NCBI RefSeq assembly: GCF_028769735.1
Contig: NC_088178.1
Location: forward strand, 5,460,001-5,524,000
Reading direction: 5' to 3'
DNA from: Zonotrichia leucophrys gambelii
Lineage: Eukaryota > Chordata > Aves > Passeriformes > Passerellidae
Length of the DNA stretch: 64,000 bases
Of the stretch, positions 24,930-36,177 are shown piece after piece. Position 1 is the first letter of the stretch, and each line of letters opens with the position of its first letter. Made by a program: the position numbers and the translations under genes. The notes beneath the pieces were generated by a model that had not been told where the DNA came from, searched no databases, and saw only the letters and a program-made list of their open reading frames with translations.

Positions 24930-25310
24930 ACAAATGTTTCATAAACCTGATGCTGGCTCAGGCTCATCCAGCTCTTAATTGGCACACAAAGCAAAATCCC
25001 AGCAGTAATTCATTAGGTGTTACAGCGACTGCTGATGGCACAGTCCCTTTTGTGGGAGCTAAATTGGAGTAAACAATCCAGCCCAAGTCCCTCCTGGACC
25101 CTGCATTAGCAGGGAGATGCTGAGTATCAGCTGATGCTCATCATGTCCATCACACAAACCCAGGCAGCTGGGCACAATTAAGCTTTCAAACAAGCTGCAG
25201 TGAAATCACATTGCAGTGCAAACACATTATGCAGTCATTAGCACACTTACTCCACCAAAATGTAATAAAGCAGCTCTGATTAGCAGGCTCTGACGCATTA
25301 AAAATCTTCT
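24930..25310. promoter_or_regulatory. Candidate conserved non-coding (enhancer-like) block
   Basis: Non-repetitive, compositionally balanced DNA with a CAGCTG E-box at 25128-25133 at the exact centre of a 20-bp quasi-palindrome (25121-25140, perfect over 'atcagctgat'), plus homeodomain-like TAATT and ATTA cores ('cttaattgg', 'gcagtcattagc', 'gattagcagg'). No open frame. Enhancer function is inferred from texture only. Confidence 0.3.
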
Positions 25311-26100
25311 TTTTATTTAATACTCTTTCACGGGGTGATGAGCAATTGTAGAAAGGAAATCACAGAGCAACACATCCAGCTTAGCACGGGATTGGGAGCA
25401 AGGGCTGTGCATCAAGTGAGCCTCCAAAAAGTGTATCCAACTGTTATTGACCACTTTAGGCACTTAAAAGAAAAGCATTTTTCCAAAGGACTGGGCTCCT
25501 GAGGAGATTAGTTGAAACTCTCTAATTGGTTTTGCTCAATAAACATAAGAGATGATTTCTGTTTACATTTGCAAGAAGATTTTGATTTACAAATGATGTT
25601 TTGTGTCTTCCTCCTCAAGGAACCAGTACATTTTCAGTCTCCATGGAAATAATCTTTCTAAAGTAAATGGGATGTGCCAAATATTTCCTGAATTAGATGC
25701 AAAATATCCAGCTTTTGTTTGACTGTTCCTGAAGGAAAATTCCACTTCCTTAAGAAAAATATCTAAACCCCTGAATTGTGATTAAAACAATGGTTGTAGC
25801 ATTAAGAAAGCACAAGATTCAAGCTCTTCAAATGGTAAAACACAGTGGCACATGCAGTAAATAGGAAAATTAAAAATACCAGCTCTTGGAAAAGTAGCTT
25901 GAAGAAACTGTCAGAAAAAAAAAAAAAAGGAAAAAGAGATATTATGCAACTCTGCTGCATTTTAGGGAGGACACAATGGATCTTTTTTCTTTGTAAGAGT
26001 TGAAAACAAAATTTCCTGAGATGAGGCTCATCGCTTTTCACCCATCTATAAGAGCTGAGAAATTTAAAGATTATACTCAGAAGCACTATCAAAACCCACA
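25311..26100. other. Gene-free interval
   Basis: Unique AT-rich DNA with an A-rich patch at about 25916-25936. The 113-residue minus-strand frame at 25802-26143 runs into a CR1 copy and is rich in Phe and Leu from T-rich DNA. I do not read it as a gene. Confidence 0.55.
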
Positions 26101-26242
26101 GAACTATAGAATGGTCTGAGTTGGAAGGGACCTTAAAGCCCATCTCATCCCACCCCTGCCATGGGCAGGGACACCTTCCACTATCCCAGGCTGCTCCAAG
26201 CCCTGTCCACCCTGGCCTTGGACACTGCCAGGGATGGGGATG
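26101..26242 (-). mobile_element. CR1 LINE 3' fragment (subfamily B)
   Basis: Clear inverted tail: 'agaatggtctgagttggaag', 'ccacccctgccatgggcagg', 'aggctgctccaagccctg', 'gacactgccagggatgggg'. Truncated after about 140 bp and followed by an ATAAATA-rich patch. Confidence 0.93.
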
Positions 26243-26559
26243 GATAAATTAATAAATAGATAAATGAAATCAGTGATTTACAAAGCACATTACCTGGAGG
26301 AATGGGGTAACATTCAGTGTTAATAAAGACAGATAAACTAGTTTGTTGTTACTTGGGTGAGGGCTGGAAAGTGTTGGCATTGCCACAAGTGTCCCAGAAG
26401 TTCTCTGAGCTTCACAGGTTGACCAATTTCACTGTCTGAAACTAGGGCCTGTGCCCATCTGTCATTTCTATCAGCAAATCAGTGCAAAACATAACTAAAG
26501 GAACACATCAATTTATTTTTAAGGTTGCGTTCAATTATCTACTGTGACAAACAAATGGT
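26243..26559. other. Gene-free interval
   Basis: Unique DNA starting with a short 'aataaatagataaat' patch. Nothing gene-like was seen. Confidence 0.5.
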
Positions 26560-26960
26560 TCCCACTGAACCATATTGGCTTATAAGTATTTAAGCTCCGA
26601 AGTGATTAATTTCCAATGCTAATTAAATGCAGTTGGAAAAAGCAGTTAGAGAAATAAACAATAAAAGCACACTTTAGAGAATTGAACTAGAAAAAAGTTT
26701 CTTTCCATCAGTGTTGGCTACAGTTTGTAGGTGCTGATATGGTCCATGAGCAGGGCTGAGAGTCTTTCTGACAAAAAAGTTGTTTATAAATATAAACTCT
26801 GTTCTTTTCACTAAGCTGCTCATGCTTATTAGGAGCATTAATTATCAACTGCTCCCCTAGAAATTGAAATTCACACAGATGTGATTATCTCTGAAGTTTA
26901 CAGCCTGTTGATCCCTGTTCTGCAAAGACATTAATTATCAGGAACTGTCACAACAAGTCC
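26560..26960. promoter_or_regulatory. Candidate conserved non-coding block with repeated TAAT motif
   Basis: The 12-mer 'cattaattatca' occurs at 26836-26847 and exactly again at 26929-26940. The first copy sits inside 6-bp inverted arms (ggagca/tgctcc). Additional TAAT cores lie at about 26603-26626. Paired homeodomain-type sites about 93 bp apart in non-repetitive DNA suggest a regulatory element, but conservation is untested. Confidence 0.3.
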
Positions 26961-28376
26961 AACTGGTGATAGAGCTTATGCAGATTTCCTTCTCACTCCC
27001 TCCGAAGGACAGAAAATTCCCCTCCTTGTACCTGGTTTTCCTCTTTAGTTAACAGCACTACCGGAACAGAGAGGTTAAGTCTGGAGCTTTTCCTAGAGGG
27101 GTTTATTTGGCAAATCCAAAAATAAAACCAAGTCCATTTTGGGGCTTGAAAGTGCACCTAAAGATTCTGAGATCATGCAAACAGCAAGCTGTAAAACCAT
27201 TTTAAAAGAGAAAGTCCAGGCACCTGTAAGTGACGAACAATGTTTATCTCCAGTGTTTACACAATATATTGCCTGAGGTAATTGACTGAATATAAATGGG
27301 GGGTTAGGGCTTTTTCTTTTCAAGGACATTAATTACTTTGTTAGAAAACATATTCAGCCTTTGAAAAAAATTACACTACAGTGCTTCTCTCAAAGTTTCA
27401 TCCCTATGATCTATTCCAATAAGAGACCTCAAGGAATTTATGGCATTTGCTACTTTGCAGATCTAAATCTGTTGCCATTTAAGACACCTACAAAGTTTTA
27501 TTGCTGTCTGTGCAATCAGCTCAGATCCCACAAGTTTGGGTTTTTTTCTGTAGCTGTTTACAGAAGACATGAAGACAGGCTTGGTTGAAACACAGCATTC
27601 CACTTTTTGAAATGTTATTTAGGACTCAATTTATCAAATAAAATTAGTTCAAGGCAGAAGAAAAACCTGGGAATTTTTAGTGGTTTAATCTTAAATCCTT
27701 TCTTCTCAAGTCATTCCTGCTGATGGAGATCACCCCTAATTTCAGAGCAGCTCTCCAGTGAGCAATGCAAGAGCTTGATATTTCCAGAGTTTTGAGGTTT
27801 TCCATAAGACTCTCAAAACACTGGGACCTATGTTCTCATGTTGGTCACTTTATCTGATGGATCTGTATTCTTCCATATCCAAGTCCAACTTATGAATCTG
27901 ACCAAGGATTTCCAAACATCAGGACTTTGTCCATGACTGCTCCTGAGTCCAAAGTCAGAAAATACCAGTCCTACAGTTACTCCTGGATTTATGAAATTCC
28001 TTTGCTTGATTGAGGAAAATCTTGGAATATTTGCTATGTATTTACATTCAGAAATAATAATTAAATATTTTAAAAGTGAATTTGCTTTGCTGCAAATTTT
28101 CCTTTGGCAACAGTTTGCCACCCAATTGTGTTTGAAGCTGAGTTCCTCTCTATTTTAAAATTGTACAGGTCAAGAATGGAAATTGTAAAATTGTACTTAT
28201 TGTACAGGTCAAGAAGGGAAATTAGAAGGAAGGTAAGGGATCTGTTTTAGATGAGGGAAGAGTGTAAGGTTACAAAAAAAGTCAGTGTCAAATCAAATGG
28301 AAAATTTCATTCTATACTGTTCTCTTAAATAGAGTTTTTATGACAGTGCCAAGATAACCTTGTTAAAAAGATATCA
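26961..28376. other. Gene-free stretch with a direct duplication
   Basis: Unique DNA with no exon evident. A 24-bp near-repeat ('ttgtacaggtcaaga') occurs at 28161-28184 and 28200-28223. Confidence 0.5.
28161..28223. repeat. 24-bp direct repeat with 39-bp period
   Basis: Copies at 28161-28184 and 28200-28223 share 'ttgtacaggtcaaga' and 'ggaaatt' and differ at one base. They are separated by 15 bp. Confidence 0.85.
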
Positions 28377-28648
28377 GAGAATCACAAAATAGTTTGGGTT
28401 GGAAGGGACCATTAAAGGTCTCATTCCAGCCCTCCTTTAGTGGGAGGAAAATCTTCCGCCAGACTGGGGTGCTCAGAGCCCTGTCCAAGCTGACATTGAG
28501 TGGTTCCAGGGACGGGGCAGCCATAGCTTCTCTGGATAAACCTCTTCCAAAGTTCTGACATCCTCATTATAAGGAGCCTTTTCCTTATATCCAATCTTAA
28601 CTGACTCTTAGTTTCAGACCATTACCCCTTTTCCTATTGCAGCATTCC
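28377..28648 (-). mobile_element. Old CR1 LINE 3' fragment
   Basis: An inverted, diverged CR1: 'agaatcacaaaatag', 'gtttgggttggaagggacc', 'gctcagagccctgtccaag', 'cagccatagcttctctgg' and 'tttcagaccattacccctt'. The last block corresponds to the part of CR1 that reads 'ccattaccccttgtcctat' in related copies. The match stops where a perfect hairpin begins (28630-28662). Confidence 0.88.
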
Positions 28649-28662
28649 ACTGCAATAGGAAA
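28630..28662. repeat. Perfect 13-bp inverted repeat, 7-nt loop
   Basis: The left arm 28630-28642 (tttcctattgcag) and right arm 28650-28662 (ctgcaataggaaa) are exact reverse complements around a 7-nt loop. The left arm looks like CR1 continuation, so the right arm may have been copied from it. Confidence 0.92.
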
Positions 28663-29832
28663 TTCCACTGGATTCATTCCCACCCCTCAGGCACAGCCTG
28701 GTGTCACCTGCAAACATGCTGAGCAATTAACTCGGTATTTTAAAAATACCTTCACTACTATTTTGAGTGTGTTTCCAGTAAAAATTGCTTTACAAACAAA
28801 ATTACATTTAGAAAAACCAATTTTTTCCTGACATTAATACATCAATAATTTTTGTCCATTCTCACCATGTTTTGAACCAGGTCTGGTCAGAGCAGATTTT
28901 CTTCCTCTCCAGAGCCTCCTCTCTGGGATTTCTGATGTGCCCTTCCATTCTTAGTGTTGAGACAATGAGCAGAGCTATGACAGACACTCTCAGAAGGCCC
29001 TGCCTGTTTTGAATGCTCATGTATTAATGTCAGAGCTCTCCTTCTCTTTTCTTCTTTTTTTTTTTTTTTTTATTTTTCCTCCCTTAAAAAAAGGGGAAAA
29101 AAACCAACACAAAAAAACCCATCCAAAAAACAAAAACCAAAACAAACCAAACCAACCAAACAAAAAGAACCAGCCCTGACAAAACAACAGCTGTATACCT
29201 GGTAAATATTTAGAAAGTGTTCATGGAATAATCATGTCATGACCAGCAGTATGTAATGGCAAAGTTCACATAACTCTTGCAAGTTAATAGACTGGAATAC
29301 ACACTCAGACTTTATTATCACACTTGTGAAAAGAGATTTGTGGAGAAAATATCATATTTAAACTCATTCTCTAAAGAATGAAGATTTATCTCTGAAAGTC
29401 TTGTCTTCATAATTTTAGTTTAAATGAGTCTTTCAAATGTATTTCAGTTTTTTCTGTTGAATCAATGTCACAAGTCATTTTTCTACAGAGAAAACAATTC
29501 CTTCTAAAATGTCAGCTTCTACCCTTTGCAATCTCAAATTGAATGATTTCTTTTTTACCCTGTAGTAGCCAATTTTTGTTAAAGATTATAGTTTTGCTTA
29601 ATATGCTTTATACTGTAATTTAAAATGATTTTTTAAAAACACAAATATTTATTCCATCCACAAGAACAGGAAAAGCATCACATCTCCAAATCAAATTGTC
29701 GGATAACATTGGACGAAAAATTTTCAAGGAAATTCAAGTGTGCTGTAAGAACTTGGAAAGAAAATCCACTTTTGAGTAGATAAAAAATACTTTTAACAAT
29801 TTAATATCAGAGACGTTTTTGAACAAATAGTG
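28663..29832. other. Gene-free stretch with T-rich/A-rich mirror patch
   Basis: A T-rich run at about 29048-29077 is followed by an A/C-rich run at 29086-29172 ('aaaccaaaacaaaccaaacc' type units). No exon or interspersed repeat is otherwise visible. Confidence 0.55.
29048..29172. repeat. Adjacent poly(T)-like and CAAAA-like low-complexity runs
   Basis: About 30 bp of nearly pure T switches within 10 bp to about 85 bp of A runs broken by C or CC. The two halves could fold into a weak imperfect hairpin. Probably slippage-derived. Confidence 0.8.
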
Positions 29833-29980
29833 GAGTCCTCATCCCTGGGGGGCCTTAAGAGCCCTCTGAATGTGACACTTGGGGACATGGGTTAAGGGTG
29901 GCGTGGACAGTGCAGGGGGGAAGATTGGAGTTGATGACCTCAGAGGGCTTCTCCAACCTAAATGCTTCTGTGAGTCTGTG
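29833..29980 (+). mobile_element. CR1 LINE 3' fragment (older type)
   Basis: Sense CR1 tail of the 'agtcctcatccctggggg' type: 'tgtgacacttggggacatgg', 'tggagttgatgacctcagag', 'gcttctccaacctaaatg' and a terminal 'cttctgtgagtctgtg'. It belongs to a different subfamily from the 'ccatggg' copies. Confidence 0.92.
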
Positions 29981-32900
29981 AAATTTACAGTAAATAAATG
30001 AAAAAGAGCTTAACACACAGTTAATAAACCGAAGCTGCTGCCCCTCTGCTTCAGGACAGCAAAACACCCAGTTCTTTGCCTGAAGTATTTCTACTAACAG
30101 ATTCAAAGATATTTATGCAGCACAGTAGCCATGATGCAGTCTCTGGAAGAGAAATATTCCCTAAATAAATATGGTTTGATTTGAAAAGAAATGATGTGTG
30201 GGGTGATGGATATGAAATGATAAATGGTTGTTGTTTCTATCAATGCTTACAGACAGCCAGGGTGAATTTGGGGCTGCTCTGAGCTCTGAATACCATGATT
30301 TCAATTATTCCTAAGACCAAATTAACTTGCATTTTATTTCCTGCTGAATTCCTGTTTCCCAGCAGCTAATTTAAGAAACTGCCTTGCTCTCCTGTTTCCA
30401 TTAAGCACACACACACTTTTGGAGCAGCAGGAATTCCACCAATGCCAAGTAAAGGACTCCGAAATCCAGCCCTGATTTTGTTCTCTTTCCTTGTGTCAGA
30501 TCATTTCAGAAAGTCCTGATTTGTGCATCCATTGGAAGGACAGAGTCTGAGTGTAACATTCCTGAGGGTGAATATCAAGTGTGTCTGAGACCCCAGGGTG
30601 GAACACATGATTGATGTTTTTGTTACTGTGCCAGCACGACCTGGAGTACAAATGTGACACCGAGTCACACATGGGCATCAAGCAGGAGGCAGTTCTCTGC
30701 CAGAACTAAAGTAGACCTGCAGGAAAATGGAATAATCTCCTTTATCTAGACCAAAAAGAGTGATTTTTATATTTATTTTGTTTTTTTTTTTTTGGGTTTG
30801 CCTTTGGTCTTACTTTAGTTTCTTTTCTGTTTTAATAAAAATAACAATTAGAAGGTGCCCCATTGGCCTTAAATCCTTTAGTAGACTCAGAAAGATGTGC
30901 CATCAAATTTAACTCATACCTTCACTCAGTGACTGCAATAATGTAGCTTTAAAGTATTTTCATAGGCTTATACCATTCCTATTTCAAACAGCTAGTTTCA
31001 AAGTTTCCTTGTGAAGTCAAGGACAATGTTGAAATTTCCCTTTGTAAATTAGCCAACATTATATGTTTACATTAAACATTAAGTACAAAATTGATAGGAC
31101 TGGGAGATTTCACAAATCTTCTGAAGTATTCTAAAGGTCTTTTATAAAAGTAAATAAAAGAAGTCCATCATCAAAGCTAGAATCCAAGTCAGTGCAGTGT
31201 TTTATGTGAACACAGCTCATATCTGATTGATCTCATTCAGGAAAGACTCATCAGCTGAAAAAATGGGATTATTTGGAGCTGTGATATCCATTGCTGTGTT
31301 CAAACTGACACAGAAGGAGATTAATTTTTTAAACTCCCATTGGCAACTGTGCCACCGTGTCACTGCAGATCAGCCTTGCTGGGATTTATTTTTGTGCCCC
31401 TGAGATAAATTTCATCTCTTACATAACAAAAGAGTGAAAAGGAGAAATCAGCTGGTGGAATATCTGACCTACAGGGCAAACAGGCAAACTGAACTCCAAT
31501 CAAGAATTTATTGGGACTGAAAGCCAAGACCTACGTTAGCTCTGCTCACCCTTGAGGGATTTCTGGTAGCCTCCAGCTGGAATTGTGGGGCCATACAATT
31601 CCTACCTTAGCCTGCTAATATTTCCCCAAGGTTCTAATAAATTGTGTGTTTTTATAAGTTCTAGAAAAATCCTGTTTTCCCTGATTTTGTCTCTGTTTAC
31701 CTTGCATGGAAGGCAGTCCTTTGGCATTTAGAGGGAGAAAAATGTTTCATACATGGACTACTTGGCTTTTTCCCTGATGATCTGCAGAGTCTTCGTTCTA
31801 TCATTTAAATAAATAGTTTTGGAATGCTTTCTGAAGTGATAAATGCCTAATGGAGGAATGAATCTTCTTTTGTGAATAAGTACAAGACCATAAAGGGGAT
31901 CTCTTCCAAAATGGAAGGGCAGATTTTCTCTGCATTAACCTGCAGCTGATCACAGGTCCAAGTAGTCTTCTGTTATATTCATTTTTTGGGCTAATTCAGT
32001 ACTTGGAGGGTCGTATTTTATTTCAGGGTGCTGAGCCCTGGCACAAATGCAAAGCAGCACAGGGACAGCTGGGAAGGGATTTAATCCACCCCAGTGAGCT
32101 CAAGGCACTGCATCTACAGGTATCAAAGGCCTTAAAACCATCAGCAGAGAGGTTGCAAAGACTGTTTTTCCTATGATTATTTCATATTATTCTATTTTTA
32201 AAAGCTCCTATAAAAAATCTTTAGAAAGCTCCTGGTATATATGTATATAAACATGAGAAATATTAGATATTGAGAGCAAAGCTGAAAGTGCAGAATTCTG
32301 GTGGCAGCCTATGTTATAAACCAAAATATAAAAACCACAAAACAATGAATCCAAACCCAACATACAGTAATGAAACAAACAAATTTCAGAAAAATTATCA
32401 AACTGCCATAATCTTTCAATAAGGTAGCAATCCAAGCAGTTTTCAATAGATTTTTATTAAAATTAAGGAATACACAAGATATTATTACCATAAGTTGCCT
32501 AGAGGAGTGGGAGTGGGTGAGTTGTTTGGTTTATGTTTTTTTTTTCCTTTTTGACAATTGGGAATAAGATTTTTTTTTATGTCTGCATAAAATATAAATG
32601 AACTGTAACATTCTTATAAATAACAAAATTCTCAAAGGCCTCTCAACAAATTGCCTACAAAATGCAATTTTTAGAAACCAGTAGATTAGTAATTTATGCT
32701 TAGTTCCTATGGGCTTTTCTGTTTGGTGGTTAATTTAAAAATTTTTACCCCTCAAGAAAAATAAATTAAAACCAAAAATTAATAAAAAAGTTCTGTTTTG
32801 CCTGGAAAACAGATCTGCAAAGTTTGCACACAACCTGCTAGAGAAAAACATTTGGTTTGGAAAGGAGCATCATGTAATCAACATTACATTAATGCAAGTG

Positions 32901-35900
32901 ATAAATGTAATAATTCTTTTACAAGTTTTAAATAACGCCAAAACTGGGAGAAACACTGCTATGGTAGCAAAGCTTTTGTTGAGAAAAGAAGAAAGGAAGG
33001 AAGGGAGGAAGGAAGGAAAAAAAGAAGGAAGGATGGGAGGACACTGAGAAAATGGTGCTTGAAAATTCCTTCCAGCAGCCCTGCATCAGGTGGATGAGGA
33101 GGAGGAGAGGAAGGAAAGAATTCCTGGCTATAAAAATAACAATTATGCATTCTTCCCCTCTGTATCCTCCCCAGAAGAAGAGGGAGAAAGGCACTAAGGA
33201 GAAATAGCTGCTAAGTGGGAGTATCACTTTACACACTGTTGTACCTAAATGTGTGAAGAGCCAGGGACCAAAGAAGACAATCCTAATTAATTTCACTCTA
33301 AAGCATATAATTTCCAAAGAGCCCCAACATTAGTCATGTTCTGGTCTGTGTTGCTCTGAAGTTATTTCAGCAGATGTGCTCTCACACTGAAAGGCAACTG
33401 ATTTTTGAAAATTTCAAAATGAATTGTACACTGAATTCCAGAATGATGATATGAATATCATATATTATTATTTTACATCAGTGTTTTTCCTTCTGCTGAT
33501 AAAAAGAAATTGTGCACTTGGAAATGAAGCCAGTAAAAGAAAGTTCTGTCTGGTAATTAAGATTCCATGTTTTTCATGCTTATTAATCCTACTGTTTCTT
33601 CTGTTTTACCACCAAATTAATTCCATGTTGATGCAATGTATCCTAAAAGGGGCACCTCCCAAGACAACCAATTTCAGAACCATTATAATACAAAATAGAA
33701 CAGGGTTGGTACACAGCACACCTGTAAAGAGAAGTAAAAAATTGGGATTCTCATTGATGTCATCCAAAGCCATTTGCACAGACCACTATAAATAGAACCT
33801 GAGTCCTTAAAAAAATTACCAGCCACAATCTTATCACCTTCACTTGCTGTAGAGGTACATAGAGAGAGGAAAAATTTACACAAACTCTCTCAGTTCATTC
33901 AAGAGATGCTTTTCTACAGATTTTAATACTGTTATCTAGTTCTTCATACTTTCCTTATTAAGGCAGAGATGAAAAACTTGCTTCAGCTGGCAAAAATAAT
34001 TAGGCCTGGGTGTTCTCCTTGAAGGTTTGGGCAAGATTTCCCTACCAAAATTAAGCCCAAGGGAAGAAGCGGTTCATTAGAAATTGAAAACATCAGGTCC
34101 AAATTATCATTTTGCCTGTTTTTTTTCATGCATCACGTGAGCAAGGTGTTTTTGTAAAGGGGTAAATGCAAAACTGAAATCAAAATGCTATTTTAGGTAA
34201 AAAGGGTAGCTGGGATGCGACTGTGGTATCCCAGAGCAGAGGGACATGGAAAAGCAGGGTGGGACCAGGCTTTGCAGCCACAGCTTTAAAAATATAAATA
34301 GATATAAACCTTTTATCTCTCTAAGAATTGACTCTGTTGCCTCATGAGCAACTTTCTGCCCTTCTTCACTTCACCCCTGCTCATCCTCTTTGGCTGAGCA
34401 GCCTTTGTGCTTAAAGCAATTTCCACACAGACCTAATGATGAAGGAAACTCAGCTTGATCCTCATAACTGACAGATTGTTTGCCAAAGGAGCATAAACAT
34501 CTCTATATTACTCTCATTTCCAGGGAATTGCAGGGCTCTTTTGGAGTATTTGGAATTGCTGTTCAAAGCATCTCAAGCCTCTGCCTGCATTATTAGAGTG
34601 TAATTAATTCCTGCTCCTTCCTGTGCAGGCACTCAGGAGTTCTGTGGAAGTTGAGGTGCAAGAATCCAAATGTTCCTTTGGAGGGTCTGGTCCTACTTTT
34701 TCTTTTTTACAGAGCTGAATCAGTGCAATACTGTAAAATTAAGGCGTCCCTTTGATTCATAACTCAATGAGTTCAGAAATATGATAAAGCTCACACTCAC
34801 CTGAATTTTCATTTCCAGTAAAATAAAAAGAAAGGAACACAAGGCATCAATTCTATCTGTACTAAATAATAAGCTTTATACTTTTACAGTGTTGCAAATT
34901 CAGCAGTGCTTGAGAAAACAAAGGTAAGATTTGTTATTGAACTTGTTTCTGGATTAAAAATCTTCTTCAAAGAACAACAGAGTAATTTACAAAAAGTACA
35001 ACAAAATAAAGAAAAATAGAGGAGCTAATCTATTTCTTCTTCGGTAGAATTACAAGAAAACACATCAGTGAAAAGGTGATATTGTATTTTAATAATACCA
35101 TGGAATTGTCTGGGGGAGACAACAATAGAGATATTCATTAATTTCCAATAATAAACCAAATACAAAGAGCAAATGCTGCTGGTCTTATCTTTGCAAGAAG
35201 CCATGTTAATTTTGTTGGGAATTACTTAAAGAAATCTGAGGGAACTCATAACCTAAAGTTAAGTTTTAACATTCAAGGGGTTACACAGTTTTAAATGACA
35301 CTGTATTGCAGCACTGGACTCCAAAAAATACTCAAATTTAAAAACACAAAATCTTATACTGTCAAAAATAGTGCACAATGCAGCTACAAAATATATAGAT
35401 GGAAAACTGTAACTAGGAAATCTGGGAGGTGGGTTTTTTGTTTCTGTTTTTTTCCAAGAATAGCTGTAAAGATAGAAGAACCTCTGATTTTATTTGACAT
35501 GTGTCAGCAGCATAAAAATGCCCAAATAAAACAGACAATCATCACTCATGAAATGTCAGTCTGCTCTAGGCACGCTCTTTGGAAAACTTTCACATGAGCT
35601 GGAAGTGAATATTTACTTATGGTAACCTCCAGATTAAAATATTTTTAAATTTCTTGAAAGCCAGAAAAAAGAACATTTAAATCCTCTCAAAAATCTATCT
35701 TAAAAAATGTCTTGTTTCAGAAAGAAAGGAGTTCTACAGCAGAAAAGGAAAGTTACAAAATGTAAATTTACAAACCTGAATAAATGATCTCTAGCACAAG
35801 AAACAGGCTGGGGGAAATCACAAAGCTGATAATATCATTTAAAATGTTACCATAGCTATGGAGATTTTAACACAATGCGTAGAAGCGTCTAGAACCCAAA

Positions 35901-36094
35901 AAATCCTCCAATTTTCAATGTACACTCAGTGAGACATTACCTGGTTGAACTTCAGGACTTCAGGACTCCACAGCACTAGAAAAATCCACAAAATCTGAAT
36001 TCCTTTTAGCAAAAAACAACCCTTCTGATCACAGAGGTGGTGGGTAGAGTCCTTACATATCCTGCTCTCACAGAATTGCAACTCAAGCTGTAAA
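29981..36094. other. Long gene-free stretch
   Basis: About 6 kb with no recognisable exon, RNA gene or interspersed repeat. It includes a T-rich patch at 30779-30793 and a GGAA-rich imperfect patch at 32986-33035. The 129-residue minus-strand frame at 32928-33317 covers that purine patch and reads as Ser/Phe/Pro low complexity, so it is not a gene. Confidence 0.5.
32986..33035. repeat. Imperfect GGAA/GAAA purine tract
   Basis: A polypurine + strand of about 50 bp built from aagg, gagg and gaag variants. It is a shorter, decayed relative of the long GGAA array at 48.7 kb. Confidence 0.75.
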
Positions 36095-36177
36095 AATTGA
36101 AACTAACTACTTAAAAATTGGCATTAACTACTTAAAATTGGAATTTAACTCAAAATCAGAATTAACTGCTGAAAACT
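36095..36177. repeat. Degenerate ~20-bp tandem repeat, four units
   Basis: Units beginning 'aattg' or 'aatca' and containing 'taacta', 'taact' or 'taactgct' recur four times with a period of about 20 bp ('aactaactacttaaa', 'cattaactacttaaa', 'aatttaactcaaa', 'aattaactgctgaaa'). A small decaying minisatellite. Confidence 0.75.

Noticed and set aside
32928..33317. A 129-residue minus-strand frame with a hydrophobic look
   Set aside because: Its Phe/Ser/Pro/Leu richness comes from the reverse strand of the GGAA-like purine tract.
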